Shown here: positions 26,444-33,952 of the stretch, one piece after another
Numbering within the stretch: the stretch's first letter is position 1
How the letters are laid out: the number at the start of each line of letters is the position of its first letter
DNA from: Deltaproteobacteria bacterium
GTDB lineage: Bacteria; Myxococcota_A; Polyangia; Polyangiales; JAFGIB01
Direction: 5' to 3'
Length of the DNA stretch: 47,802 bases
Assembly: GCA_016929805.1 (NCBI GenBank)
Contig: JAFGIB010000188.1
Coordinates: 1 to 47,802, forward strand
Program-made: the position numbers and the translations under genes
Notes under the pieces: model-generated
The model's input: the letters and a program-made list of their open reading frames with translations, nothing else
Told to the model about the DNA's origin: nothing
Databases searched by the model: none

Positions 26444-26481
26444 AAGCGCTTTACGCCGACGGGGTTTTTGCGACGTTAAGG
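26444..26481 (+). repeat. Repeat B, solitary right end
   Basis: AAGCGCTTTACGCCGACGG, then GGTTTTTGCGACGTTAAGG, matches the right end of the elements at 6390-6522 and (inverted) 44648-44840. It starts 33 bases after the stop of the GT-C gene and directly abuts a family C element. Confidence 0.7.
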
Positions 26482-26482
26482 C

Positions 26483-26655
26483 ACCTGGCAGAAATAAACT
26501 TGCCCACCGCGGTCTCGCCACGGGTCCGTTCGCGGCTTTCGTCCTCGGAAAAATCCTCGAAATATCTCTAATATTCCTGCGGTTTTTCCCGCGGGCGCAC
26601 TCGCGATCGAACTCCGCGGACGCGACCGGTATTGGTAAATTTATTTCTGCCAGGT
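26483..26655 (+). repeat. Repeat C element, copy 2 (173 bp)
   Basis: The ends ACCTGGCAGAAATAAA and TTTATTTCTGCCAGGT are a perfect 16-bp inverted repeat. The interior matches copy 1 at 6709-6874: CTCGGAAAAATCCTCGAAAT, a GCGGTTTTTCCCGCGGGCGC stretch and CTCGCGATCG. No gene is inside. It sits between a family B end and a CTAAGGTTAAC tail, as if inserted into or beside a B element. Confidence 0.8.
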
Positions 26656-26667
26656 ACCTAAGGTTAA

Positions 26668-27612
26668 CTATAGTTTCAGCATGGGATGTAGTTTGGATGA
26701 TTTGCTAACGATATCCGACCTTCGAATTTGATTTACCACCGCGATTGACGGCCTGACGTCCTCCAGGCCGTATCCTTGGCCGGAAAGTATCTGCCGATAC
26801 ACCTCGGTATGTAGATCGGTAAAGTTGGAGGAGAACTCCATCTGTTGTCCGTCGATCGTCAGCGAACGAAAAGCAGGCTTGTTGTTTGCTACACAACTCT
26901 TCGGCAGATCGTCTTTATCTATGGATAAAAACCATCTAACCGTCGCCTTTTCCAGCTCCAGCCATCCAGCCATCTTGCTTGGTTGGTTCACGTGTAGCTC
27001 GCTCTTCTCACACGAGCCGAATATCCAGAGCAACAGATCAAAGAAGTGAACTCCGATATTCATCGACAATCCTCCCGACTTGGTCGCGTCCCCTTTCCAG
27101 GATACTTGGTACCAGGGACCGCGCCGCGTGATGTACGAAAGGACGACTTCGGCTTTCTTCCCGGTTCGAGCCCGCGCTACCTTTTCTCGAAGCTCGATCA
27201 TCGCCGGCAGCAGGCGTAATTGAAGAACCGAATAGATCCGTTTGCCGTATTCCTGCTCGAGCTCGAGCAACGCGTCTATATTCCAGGGAGAAATCACCAG
27301 CGGCTTTTCGCAAATCACGTTCGCGTGAACCCTTAATCCGAGGCGACAATGGGCGTCGTGTAAATAATTCGGAGAGCATACCGCAAGGTAATCTACCCGA
27401 TCCTTTGAGCCGAGCCGCCTTTGTTTTTCCATGAAACGATCAAAGCGTTCGATTTCCGTAAAAAAAAGACACTCGGGAAAATAACTGTCGATAACGCCCA
27501 CGGAATCGTTGGGATCGACCACGGCCACCAGTCGATTGCCGGTGTCGTGTATAGCTTTCATATGACGCGGTGCGATATATCCGCTGGCCCCAATTAGCGC
27601 AAAGTTACTCAA
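26668..27612 (-). CDS. wlbA: WlbA/WbpB-type UDP-sugar 3-dehydrogenase (Gfo/Idh/MocA family)
   Basis: A 314-aa NAD-dependent oxidoreductase closely resembling WlbA/WbpB, which oxidise the 3-position of UDP-N-acetylglucosaminuronate on the way to 2,3-diamino-2,3-dideoxyuronic acids of O-antigens. Visible hallmarks are NFALIGASGYIAPRHMKAI (Rossmann start), VDPNDSVGVIDSYFPE, CSPNYLHDAHCRLG, CEKPLV (catalytic Lys motif) and NIGVHFFDLLLWIFG. The start is a TTG at 27612, preceded by GAGGG; an ATG just upstream runs into a stop in its frame. The transaminase and acetyltransferase partners (WlbC/WlbB-like) are not in the window, so the pathway is completed elsewhere or the enzyme is an orphan. Confidence 0.88.
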   Translation of the reverse strand: MSNFALIGASGYIAPRHMKAIHDTGNRLVAVVDPNDSVGVIDSYFPECLFFTEIERFDRFMEKQRRLGSKDRVDYLAVCSPNYLHDAHCRLGLRVHANVICEKPLVISPWNIDALLELEQEYGKRIYSVLQLRLLPAMIELREKVARARTGKKAEVVLSYITRRGPWYQVSWKGDATKSGGLSMNIGVHFFDLLLWIFGSCEKSELHVNQPSKMAGWLELEKATVRWFLSIDKDDLPKSCVANNKPAFRSLTIDGQQMEFSSNFTDLHTEVYRQILSGQGYGLEDVRPSIAVVNQIRRSDIVSKSSKLHPMLKL

Positions 27613-27780
27613 AGCGATGCCCTCATTTGCTAACGAGCTCCGACAACAGCACGTCGTGTATATCGTCGGTTATCATAGAGGTTGTAACCCATCAGATCTC
27701 GGAAAAAATACGATGTTTATCTATAATTGACAAATTATTCTAACCCTTTCCATTAATCGAAATCGTCGCGCTGAAATAGA

Positions 27781-27821
27781 CCTTAACGTTGTAAAAAATT
27801 CGGGCAAAGGATAAAAAGGGC
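27781..27821 (-). repeat. Repeat B, left end upstream of glycosyltransferase gene
   Basis: CCTTAACGTTGTAAAAAATT followed by CGGGCAAAGGATAAAAAGGG is the reverse complement of the family B block seen at 224-270. It faces the inverted end at 28885-28907, so the pair encloses 27781-28907. Confidence 0.65.
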
Positions 27822-27966
27822 GTAAAACGCGGCATGCGGAACCTGAGAGAATCGCTAATTTGTCGAGAGCGGAATCCAAAGTGAAATGATGTTTTTTTGC
27901 TTATGCCACCTCGACCGAAAGAAAATATCTCGAAAACGCGGTATACCACACGCGCGGCGAAGAGAG

Positions 27967-27988
27967 CTCGCTTCGCTCGAAATGACAG
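27967..27988 (-). repeat. Dispersed-repeat-like motif (TCATTTCGAGCGAAGCGAG)
   Basis: On the minus strand this reads CTGTCATTTCGAGCGAAGCG followed by AG. From general knowledge, very similar GTCATTTCGAGCGAAGCGAG strings occur as dispersed non-coding repeats in many unrelated bacterial genomes. Only one copy was noticed in this window. Confidence 0.45.
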
Positions 27989-28059
27989 ATACGCTCAAGT
28001 GGTATCGCGAACGATATAGTCATTCTTTGCCAGATATTCAATGAAAATATCCTTTTTAG

Positions 28060-28905
28060 ATGACTCAGTCCGAATATAACGCCATTGCGGTGTCCGTCGT
28101 CATGCCGGTGTATAACTCGGAAAGCTATCTGAGCGATGCAATTCGGAGTATTCTCGATCAGACCCATAGCAACTTCGAATTTATCATTATAGATGACCTC
28201 TCAGAAGATGCGTCGTGGCGAATCGCCTCCCGGTTTGCTTCTCGAGATGGGCGAATTAAGCTTTTTCGGAATCCGACCAATCTCGGAATCGTCAAAACCA
28301 GAAACCTCGGTTTTGCCCGGACGAATCCCGAACATCGATATCTCGCCATCATGGACAGCGACGACATCTCGCTGCCACGGCGCCTGGAAAGACAAATCGC
28401 GTTTTTAGAACAGCATCCGGACCACGGCCTAGTCGGTGGAAACACGCTGATTATCGACGAGGATTCCCGCGAAATCAGCAGCCGCCGCTACCCCTCCTGC
28501 GACCGAGAAATACGGCGGGTGATCACCCGATACAATCCAATCGCGCAACCCACGGCCATGTTGCGGCGAAGCGTGTTACGGCAGGTCGGAGCTTATGACG
28601 AACGCTTTCCCCGATGTCAAGACTACGATCTCTGGTGTCGCATCGCGGCGCGATACAAACTGGCCAACCTTGACGAATACACGCTTAAGTATCGAGTCAG
28701 CTCTACGCAAGGCAAGACTGTTCACCTGCGTGACTCGCTGGTCTATACAATCCAAATACAGCGCGAATGGCTCTTTCACAAAGGATTCGTCAATCCGCTA
28801 AATCTGCTTACTTTTGGGCTCGAACATTGCCTCTTATGGTTGCCTGAGCCGATTACTTTACGTCTCTTTAAAGCGATCACCTATCGACGTCTTTTGCAAC
28901 GTTAA
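28060..28905 (+). CDS. GT2-family glycosyltransferase
   Basis: A 281-aa cytoplasmic GT-A fold enzyme of the polysaccharide/O-antigen type. Motifs are VSVVMPVYNSESYLSDAI, FIIIDDLSEDASW, NLGIVKTRNLGF, IMDSDDISLPRRLERQI (the DxD metal site) and a late RCQDYDLWCRIA that matches the ED/QxxRW-like catalytic region. It transfers a sugar from a nucleotide donor to a growing glycan; donor and acceptor are unknown. The last codons and the TAA stop fall inside a family B repeat end (TTTTGCAACGTTAAGG), so the repeat supplies the C-terminus. The whole gene lies between inverted B ends. The ATG at 28060 has only a weak ribosome site. Confidence 0.9.
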   Translation: MTQSEYNAIAVSVVMPVYNSESYLSDAIRSILDQTHSNFEFIIIDDLSEDASWRIASRFASRDGRIKLFRNPTNLGIVKTRNLGFARTNPEHRYLAIMDSDDISLPRRLERQIAFLEQHPDHGLVGGNTLIIDEDSREISSRRYPSCDREIRRVITRYNPIAQPTAMLRRSVLRQVGAYDERFPRCQDYDLWCRIAARYKLANLDEYTLKYRVSSTQGKTVHLRDSLVYTIQIQREWLFHKGFVNPLNLLTFGLEHCLLWLPEPITLRLFKAITYRRLLQR

Positions 28906-28907
28906 GG
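28885..28907 (+). repeat. Repeat B, right end overlapping a gene stop
   Basis: CGACGTCTTTTGCAACGTTAAGG repeats the family B end. It overlaps the last codons and the stop of the glycosyltransferase gene and is the inverted partner of 27781-27821. Confidence 0.65.
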
Positions 28908-28953
28908 TAGTCTCAGCAAAATTTGAGTTGCTCCACGAAAGGAATATCCCATC

Positions 28954-30105
28954 ATGAATTTCGAGCTGACCGAAGAACAAAGACTAATGCGGGAGACGGC
29001 TCGCAGCTTCGCGCGCGACCGGATTGCGCCGTTGGTCAAAGAAGACGAAAAAGCGCACCGTTTCCGCCCTGAAATCGTGCGAGAAATGGGCGAGCTTGGA
29101 TTTTTTGGGGCAGTCATCGACGAGGCCTTCGGCGGCACCGGCGCGGGATTCGTCGCTTCCGTGCTGATGACCATGGAAATCGCCCAGGTCAGCGCCTCGT
29201 GGGGGCTGCCCTTTAATATGCAAACCATGGGCCCGGGATTGACCATTCAGCGCTGGGGCACGCAAGGTCAAAAGAGCCGGTATATCCCGGGGTTGGTTAC
29301 GGGTGACACACTCGGCTGTTTTGCCATAACCGAGCCGAACACAGGCTCCGACGTAGCGTCCATGCTAACCGAAGCGAAACCCACCCGGGGCGGCTTTATA
29401 CTCAACGGCCAAAAGACCTGGATCTCTCAGGCCCACGTCGCCGATATTGCTTTGGTCTACGCGATCACGGATCGCTCCAAGAAACACTCGGGAATAAGCT
29501 GCTTTATCGTCGATATGAAAAAGACACCGGGGATTGCAACCGCCGCGATCGAGGATAAGTTCGGCCTTTTCTGCGCCCCGACCGGCGAGATTTTCTTTCA
29601 AGACGCGTTTGTTCCCGAGGAAAACCTTTTGGGTAAAGTAAACGAGGGATTTAAGATATGTATGTCCATGCTTGACAGCACTCGGCTGAGCTGCGCGGCC
29701 CGCGCGGTGGCCGTGGGCAAAGCGTGCCTGGACGAAGCCGCTCGATATTCCAAAGAACGCGTTCAATTCGGTAAGCCTATAAGCTCTTTTCAAATGGTAC
29801 AGGCGGATTTGGTGCAGATGTTCGTGGAACATGAAGCGGCGAGGCTATTAGTCTTACGAGCGGCGGCGAGCCGCGATACGGGTAACGCGCGTAACAGCCT
29901 GGAAGTATCGACCGCTAAGTACTTCGCCGCGGAAACGGCGGTACACGCGGCAAACACGGCCATGAAAATTCTCGGCTCCTACGGTTTTTCCAACGAATAC
30001 CCGGTCGGCCGTCTTCTGCGCGACGCAAAATCTTTTCAAATTGTCGAGGGAACCTCAAACATACAGAAGATGATTATCGCGCGTAATCTTCTTGAAACCT
30101 ACTGA
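28954..30105 (+). CDS. Acyl-CoA dehydrogenase, glutaryl-CoA dehydrogenase-like
   Basis: A 383-aa FAD flavoenzyme of the acyl-CoA dehydrogenase family. Visible features are MGELGFFGAVIDEAFGGTG, the FAD/substrate motif CFAITEPNTGSDVASM, WISQAHVADIAL, QFGKPISSFQMVQADLV, ILGSYGFSNEYPVGRLLRDA and VEGTSNIQKM, in which Glu (about residue 365) is the catalytic base. It most resembles, from memory, non-decarboxylating glutaryl-CoA dehydrogenases of anaerobes. It lies 12 bases upstream of a glutaconyl-CoA decarboxylase alpha gene, which would take its product. The ATG at 28954 follows GAAAGGAATA. The substrate is inferred mainly from this pairing; other short-chain acyl-CoAs are possible. Confidence 0.88.
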   Translation: MNFELTEEQRLMRETARSFARDRIAPLVKEDEKAHRFRPEIVREMGELGFFGAVIDEAFGGTGAGFVASVLMTMEIAQVSASWGLPFNMQTMGPGLTIQRWGTQGQKSRYIPGLVTGDTLGCFAITEPNTGSDVASMLTEAKPTRGGFILNGQKTWISQAHVADIALVYAITDRSKKHSGISCFIVDMKKTPGIATAAIEDKFGLFCAPTGEIFFQDAFVPEENLLGKVNEGFKICMSMLDSTRLSCAARAVAVGKACLDEAARYSKERVQFGKPISSFQMVQADLVQMFVEHEAARLLVLRAAASRDTGNARNSLEVSTAKYFAAETAVHAANTAMKILGSYGFSNEYPVGRLLRDAKSFQIVEGTSNIQKMIIARNLLETY

Positions 30106-30117
30106 CCGAGTTGCGGC

Positions 30118-31851
30118 ATGAAACCCTATTTTGAAAAGATGAATACCTTCGGCAGGCCTCTCAAGCAGCGAGAAATCGCACGTTCCGAGGAGAACATCGA
30201 GCGAATACGCGCGCTCGAAGCAGCGCTCGACCAAGAGGTTAATCGGATAAAAACAGCGGGCATCTCCGCGGAAAAGATCAATCAACGCGGTCAACTAACC
30301 GCCTGGCAGCGAATCGAATATCTGGTGGACGAGGGGTCGTGGCGCCCGCTTCATACGCTTTTTGATCCCGAGGGCAACGAGGAAGGGACGACCGGCGTAA
30401 TCGACGGCTTGTCCAAAGTCGGGGGCAAATGGGCGGTTGTCATCGCTTCCAACAATCAAGTGCTCGCGGGCGCGTGGATTAAGGGTCAAGCCGAGAATGT
30501 CCTTCGCGTAACCGATTTAGCCAAACGGCTTAGAGTTCCGCTGATCTGGATTCTCAATTGCTCGGGAGTCAAGCTGACTGAACAGGATGCGGTCTATCCG
30601 GGCCGGCGCTCGGGCGGTACGCCGCTTTTTCGACACGCCCGGCTCAACCAGCTCGGCGTGCCGATATTGGTCGGGATTTACGGCACCAACCCGGCCGGCG
30701 GCGGCTACCAGGGCATCAGCCCAACGGTGCTCTTCGCACATCACGAGTGCAACGTGGCGGTTGGTGGCGCGGGTATCGTCGGAGGAATGAGCCCGAAGGG
30801 CAATTTTGACTTAGACGACGCCGAGCGAATCATACAAGCGCAAAGTCAACTTCGAGAAAACCCCCCGGGTCGTGTGGAAATCCACCGCAACGAAACGGGG
30901 TTTTTCCGTTACGTTTACCAGACCGAAGAGGGGGTTCTAGACGCTATTCGCGAATACATGAAAAAAATGCCCGCATACGACCCCGAATTTTTTCGGGTAG
31001 CTGAGCCCAAGGAGCCGCGTTTCGCTTGCGACGAAATAAGCCGCATCATTCCTGTGAGACAGAACGAGAGCTATGCGTTCGAACAGGTCGCGGCGAGGAT
31101 CTTCGACGGCTCCGAGCACATGGAATTCAAACCGAATTATGGACCGGAGGTTTATTGTGGGCTGGTAAAACTCGAAGGACTTCCGGTCGGCTGTATCGGC
31201 AACCGGCTCGGGCTTTTACCCCGCGGTTATCCGGAATACGCGGACTATCCCGGGGTAGGCGGCAAGTTGTACCGGCAAGGTTTGATAAAAATGAACGAGT
31301 TCGTCACGCTTTGTAGTCGCGACCGTATTCCCATCGTTTGGTTTCAAGATACGACCGGTGTAGACGTCGGAGACCAGGCGGAAAAAGCGGAGCTACTCGG
31401 ACTCGGGCAGTCGCTTATCTACTCTATTCAACAGAGCGAAATAGCGATGATGCTGGTGGTGTTGCGAAAAGGCACCGCGGCCGCGCACTATCTTATGGGA
31501 GGTCCGACCGCGAACGATCACAACGCCTTCACGCTCGGCACGCCCACGACCGAAATCTACGTCATGCACGGTGAAACAGCCGCGGTCGCGAGCTACTCGC
31601 GCCGACTGGAAAAAGAAAAGAAACAGGGAGCCGGGCTGCAACCCGTTATAGACCAGATGAATAGGCTCGCTCGCCAGTACCACGAACGCTCCCGAGCCGA
31701 CTATTGCGCGCGTCGCGGTTTTGTGGACGAGGTCGTTCGCTTTCAAGACCTACGCAAGTATCTCGTCGCCTTCGCGAGCGCGGTCTATCAGAACCCGGTG
31801 TCTGTCTGTCCGGTGCACCAAATGCTGACACCTCGCGTCATCCGCGGATAA
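30118..31851 (+). CDS. gcdA: Glutaconyl-CoA decarboxylase alpha subunit-like carboxyltransferase
   Basis: A 577-aa carboxyltransferase with two crotonase-fold halves, matching GcdA from start to end as I remember the Acidaminococcus protein: LTAWQRIEYLVDEGSWRPL, NCSGVKLTEQDAVYP, GIYGTNPAGGGYQGISPTVL, GGAGIVGGMSPKG, the KLYRQGLIKMNEFVTLCSRD region, WFQDTTGVDVGDQAEKAELL and CPVHQMLTPRVIR. GcdA moves CO2 from glutaconyl-CoA to the biotin carrier (GcdC), and membrane GcdB then decarboxylates it while exporting sodium. GcdB/C/D are not in the window. It lies 12 bases after the dehydrogenase gene, one transcription unit. An alternative acyl-CoA carboxylase beta role (methylcrotonyl or propionyl type) is less likely given full-length similarity. 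Confidence 0.9.
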   Translation: MKPYFEKMNTFGRPLKQREIARSEENIERIRALEAALDQEVNRIKTAGISAEKINQRGQLTAWQRIEYLVDEGSWRPLHTLFDPEGNEEGTTGVIDGLSKVGGKWAVVIASNNQVLAGAWIKGQAENVLRVTDLAKRLRVPLIWILNCSGVKLTEQDAVYPGRRSGGTPLFRHARLNQLGVPILVGIYGTNPAGGGYQGISPTVLFAHHECNVAVGGAGIVGGMSPKGNFDLDDAERIIQAQSQLRENPPGRVEIHRNETGFFRYVYQTEEGVLDAIREYMKKMPAYDPEFFRVAEPKEPRFACDEISRIIPVRQNESYAFEQVAARIFDGSEHMEFKPNYGPEVYCGLVKLEGLPVGCIGNRLGLLPRGYPEYADYPGVGGKLYRQGLIKMNEFVTLCSRDRIPIVWFQDTTGVDVGDQAEKAELLGLGQSLIYSIQQSEIAMMLVVLRKGTAAAHYLMGGPTANDHNAFTLGTPTTEIYVMHGETAAVASYSRRLEKEKKQGAGLQPVIDQMNRLARQYHERSRADYCARRGFVDEVVRFQDLRKYLVAFASAVYQNPVSVCPVHQMLTPRVIRG

Positions 31852-31879
31852 CGCTTTCACGGAAGTCGAAAGGATAGTC

Positions 31880-32119
31880 GTGCGGACATTGATCAGAAAA
31901 TCAAGGAAAATAGGCGCGAAATCAGCTTCACTCTTCGCAATCGACGCGCTAAGGAAAGTTGGAGAAGAAGCTAACAGGGGAAAAGCATTAAACTTGTTAA
32001 ACCTTTTTCGTGACATCGTTAACAAGTGCAACATAATAGTTAGTAGCTCTATTTCAAACGCGTTTTTGATAGATCAAAGAGAGAGTGAGAGGATTTTTTA
32101 TGGGCCCGCGAAGAAATAG
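31880..32119 (+). CDS. Possible small protein, 79 aa
   Basis: A basic, partly helical open frame starting at a GTG 28 bases after gcdA, with AAAGGA upstream. It has no motif I recognise, and its codon use is more AT-rich than that of neighbours. The stop lies inside a hairpin that may terminate the gcdA transcript. It may be a real small gene or a chance frame in the 3' region. Confidence 0.3.
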   Translation: MRTLIRKSRKIGAKSASLFAIDALRKVGEEANRGKALNLLNLFRDIVNKCNIIVSSSISNAFLIDQRESERIFYGPAKK

Positions 32120-32138
32120 CTTCGGTTTTTCGCGGACC
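32103..32138 (+). terminator. Possible terminator hairpin downstream of gcdA
   Basis: CCGCGAA (32106-32112) pairs with TTCGCGG (32129-32135) and is extended by two more pairs after one mismatch. The downstream tract is only TTTAGATT, so it is a weak candidate for intrinsic termination. Confidence 0.35.
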
Positions 32139-32197
32139 TTTAGATTAACGGTTCGCGCCGATTGAGCTCAACGCCATCCTTAACCCGCAGGTATTCG

Positions 32198-33703
32198 ATG
32201 CTACTCGGACAGAAAACCCAAGACGACCATAACGCACCGCGATTGCTCTTTGTCAAAGCGCGAATAGAAGGACACTATGGTGAAGCTTCCGCGCCGGCTC
32301 AGGCGCCGATGGTATTAGGCGCGCTGGCCCGCGAGCAAGGTTGGGAGGTACGCTGCATCGATACCTACCTCGAAAGCCAGCCGGAGCGCATCATTCAGGA
32401 AACGATTAAGGGCTTTAAGCCCGAGGTGTTCGGTTTGAGCGCGCTTACGGCCGAATCCAAATCGATGCATCGCTTTGCCACGCTGATTCGCGAAGCGGCT
32501 CCCAAAGCTCTAATACTCGCGGGCGGAGCCCACGCAAGCGCGGAGCCGGAGGAAACGCTCTCGAACGTGGCGTTCGACGCTGCGGTTCTCGGGGAAGGGG
32601 AAGTAACGCTCAAAGAGATCCTACAGCGCCACGCCCGAAACTTGCCGTGGCGCGACGTCGACGGCATTGCATTCCGGGACGAGCTCGGCGCTGTTCGCAA
32701 GACCTCGAGCCGCGCCTATATCGAAGACCTCGACACCCTACCTTTCCCCGCGTGGGATCTCACGGATATCGACGCTTACGCGAACCGCCGGGGCATGTCT
32801 CTCATCGGACAGAGACGGTATATGCCCGTGAGCACGAGCCGCGGTTGTCCCTACCGTTGCATTTATTGCCACGATATCAACGGCAAACGCTTCCGGGGTC
32901 ACAGCCCGCAATACGTCCTGCGCATGATCGATGAGCTGCGAGATCGATACGACGTTCACGATTTTGACATCACGGATGACATCTTCAACTTTGACGCGCA
33001 GCGGCTTTTAACGATTTGCGACGGCTTAATCGCGCGTGGACCTGGAATCGGCTTTACCTGCCCGAACGGAATTCGAGCGGACCGCATGACCGTTGAACTC
33101 GCCGATCGAATGGCTCGAGCCGGATGCCAGTACGTCGCGATCGCGGTTGAAACCGTTACTCCCCGACTGCAGAAAGAGATAAAAAAGCGGCTTAAGCTCT
33201 CGCGCGTCCAGCCCATCATCGACGCCTTCACATCGCGTCATGTCTTTACCTCGGGGTTTTTCATGTTGGGTTTCCCCAACGAGACCGAAGAGGAGTTGCG
33301 GGCGACCATCGACTTCGCGGTCAATTCCAAGCTACACGCGGCCTACTTTTTCGTCGTCACGCCGTTCGGCGCGACCGAGATGCATCAGTACCTCTCGAAT
33401 ACCTATGGAAAAGCATCCACACAGCTCAGAGGCGTCGGGATGTACCTAAGACCCGTCACGAATTACAGCCGGGTGCCCGACCGGCGTTTTTATAAAATCC
33501 GGCGTGAAGCCTATTGGCGATTCTATTTTAGTCCCGATCGGATCCGACGCATTTGGAACGACCATCCAAGGCACCGGGATCTGCTACAATACGCCGCTAC
33601 GATGTTTCTGCGCGACTCTTTGCGCATCGACCCGGGAAGGGTCCTCGGTCCGTGGATTCGCGTTCGCTCGTCGCTCGAGCGGCTGATAGGTCAAAACGAT
33701 TAA
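32198..33703 (+). CDS. B12-binding-type radical SAM protein
   Basis: A 501-aa protein with an N-terminal cobalamin-binding-like Rossmann domain (about 15-145: LLFVKARIEGHYGEASAPAQ, IDTYLES, LILAGGAHASAEPEE, AVLGEGEVTL) and a radical SAM domain with STSRGCPYRCIYCHD. The three Cys (217, 221 and 224 from this start) would bind the 4Fe-4S cluster. The DxHxxG cobalamin ligand is not seen, as in many members that bind B12 base-off without it. Such enzymes do methylations or other radical chemistry on lipids, cofactors or peptides; the substrate here is unknown. The ATG at 32198 is preferred over a TTG at 32162. A sulfatase-like membrane enzyme follows, suggesting a shared envelope-lipid or glycan role. 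Confidence 0.88.
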   Translation: MLLGQKTQDDHNAPRLLFVKARIEGHYGEASAPAQAPMVLGALAREQGWEVRCIDTYLESQPERIIQETIKGFKPEVFGLSALTAESKSMHRFATLIREAAPKALILAGGAHASAEPEETLSNVAFDAAVLGEGEVTLKEILQRHARNLPWRDVDGIAFRDELGAVRKTSSRAYIEDLDTLPFPAWDLTDIDAYANRRGMSLIGQRRYMPVSTSRGCPYRCIYCHDINGKRFRGHSPQYVLRMIDELRDRYDVHDFDITDDIFNFDAQRLLTICDGLIARGPGIGFTCPNGIRADRMTVELADRMARAGCQYVAIAVETVTPRLQKEIKKRLKLSRVQPIIDAFTSRHVFTSGFFMLGFPNETEEELRATIDFAVNSKLHAAYFFVVTPFGATEMHQYLSNTYGKASTQLRGVGMYLRPVTNYSRVPDRRFYKIRREAYWRFYFSPDRIRRIWNDHPRHRDLLQYAATMFLRDSLRIDPGRVLGPWIRVRSSLERLIGQND

Positions 33704-33952
33704 ACGCTTGAATCGGTTGCGGGATAGTCTAAAGGGGTGTTTGATATGGGGGACTGCTCCTCAATAACTCACCCCAATGACCTCGAGAATCCGCAAGATA
33801 CTCAGAGCCTGTATCATAAACGCACTCACCCATCTTTCGGACGGGACTACCCCCTCCGCGGCGTGGCTATACCCCGAAATCGCGCTGACAGCCCGTCGCC
33901 GTCGCTACTTGCGGCCGGGGTCGTTACGTGCCGGAATAATACAGAAGGATTT

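Larger units (their letters stand above)
27613..28059. other. AT-rich intergenic region with repeat-derived pieces
   Basis: This divergent region between wlbA and a glycosyltransferase gene holds an inverted family B end at 27781-27821 and a TCATTTCGAGCGAAGCGAG motif (minus strand) at about 27967-27986. A 69-codon open frame at 27740-27949 is built on the repeat and is not called. Promoters for both genes probably lie here, but I cannot place them. Confidence 0.5.

Noticed and set aside
27740-27949. 69-codon minus-strand frame
   Set aside because: It is built on a family B repeat end and has no ribosome site or family match.
33737-33952. N-terminal extension of the sulfatase-like protein
   Set aside because: The 72 extra residues are not protein-like, and the ATG at 33953 has a good ribosome site and begins at the membrane-helix bundle.
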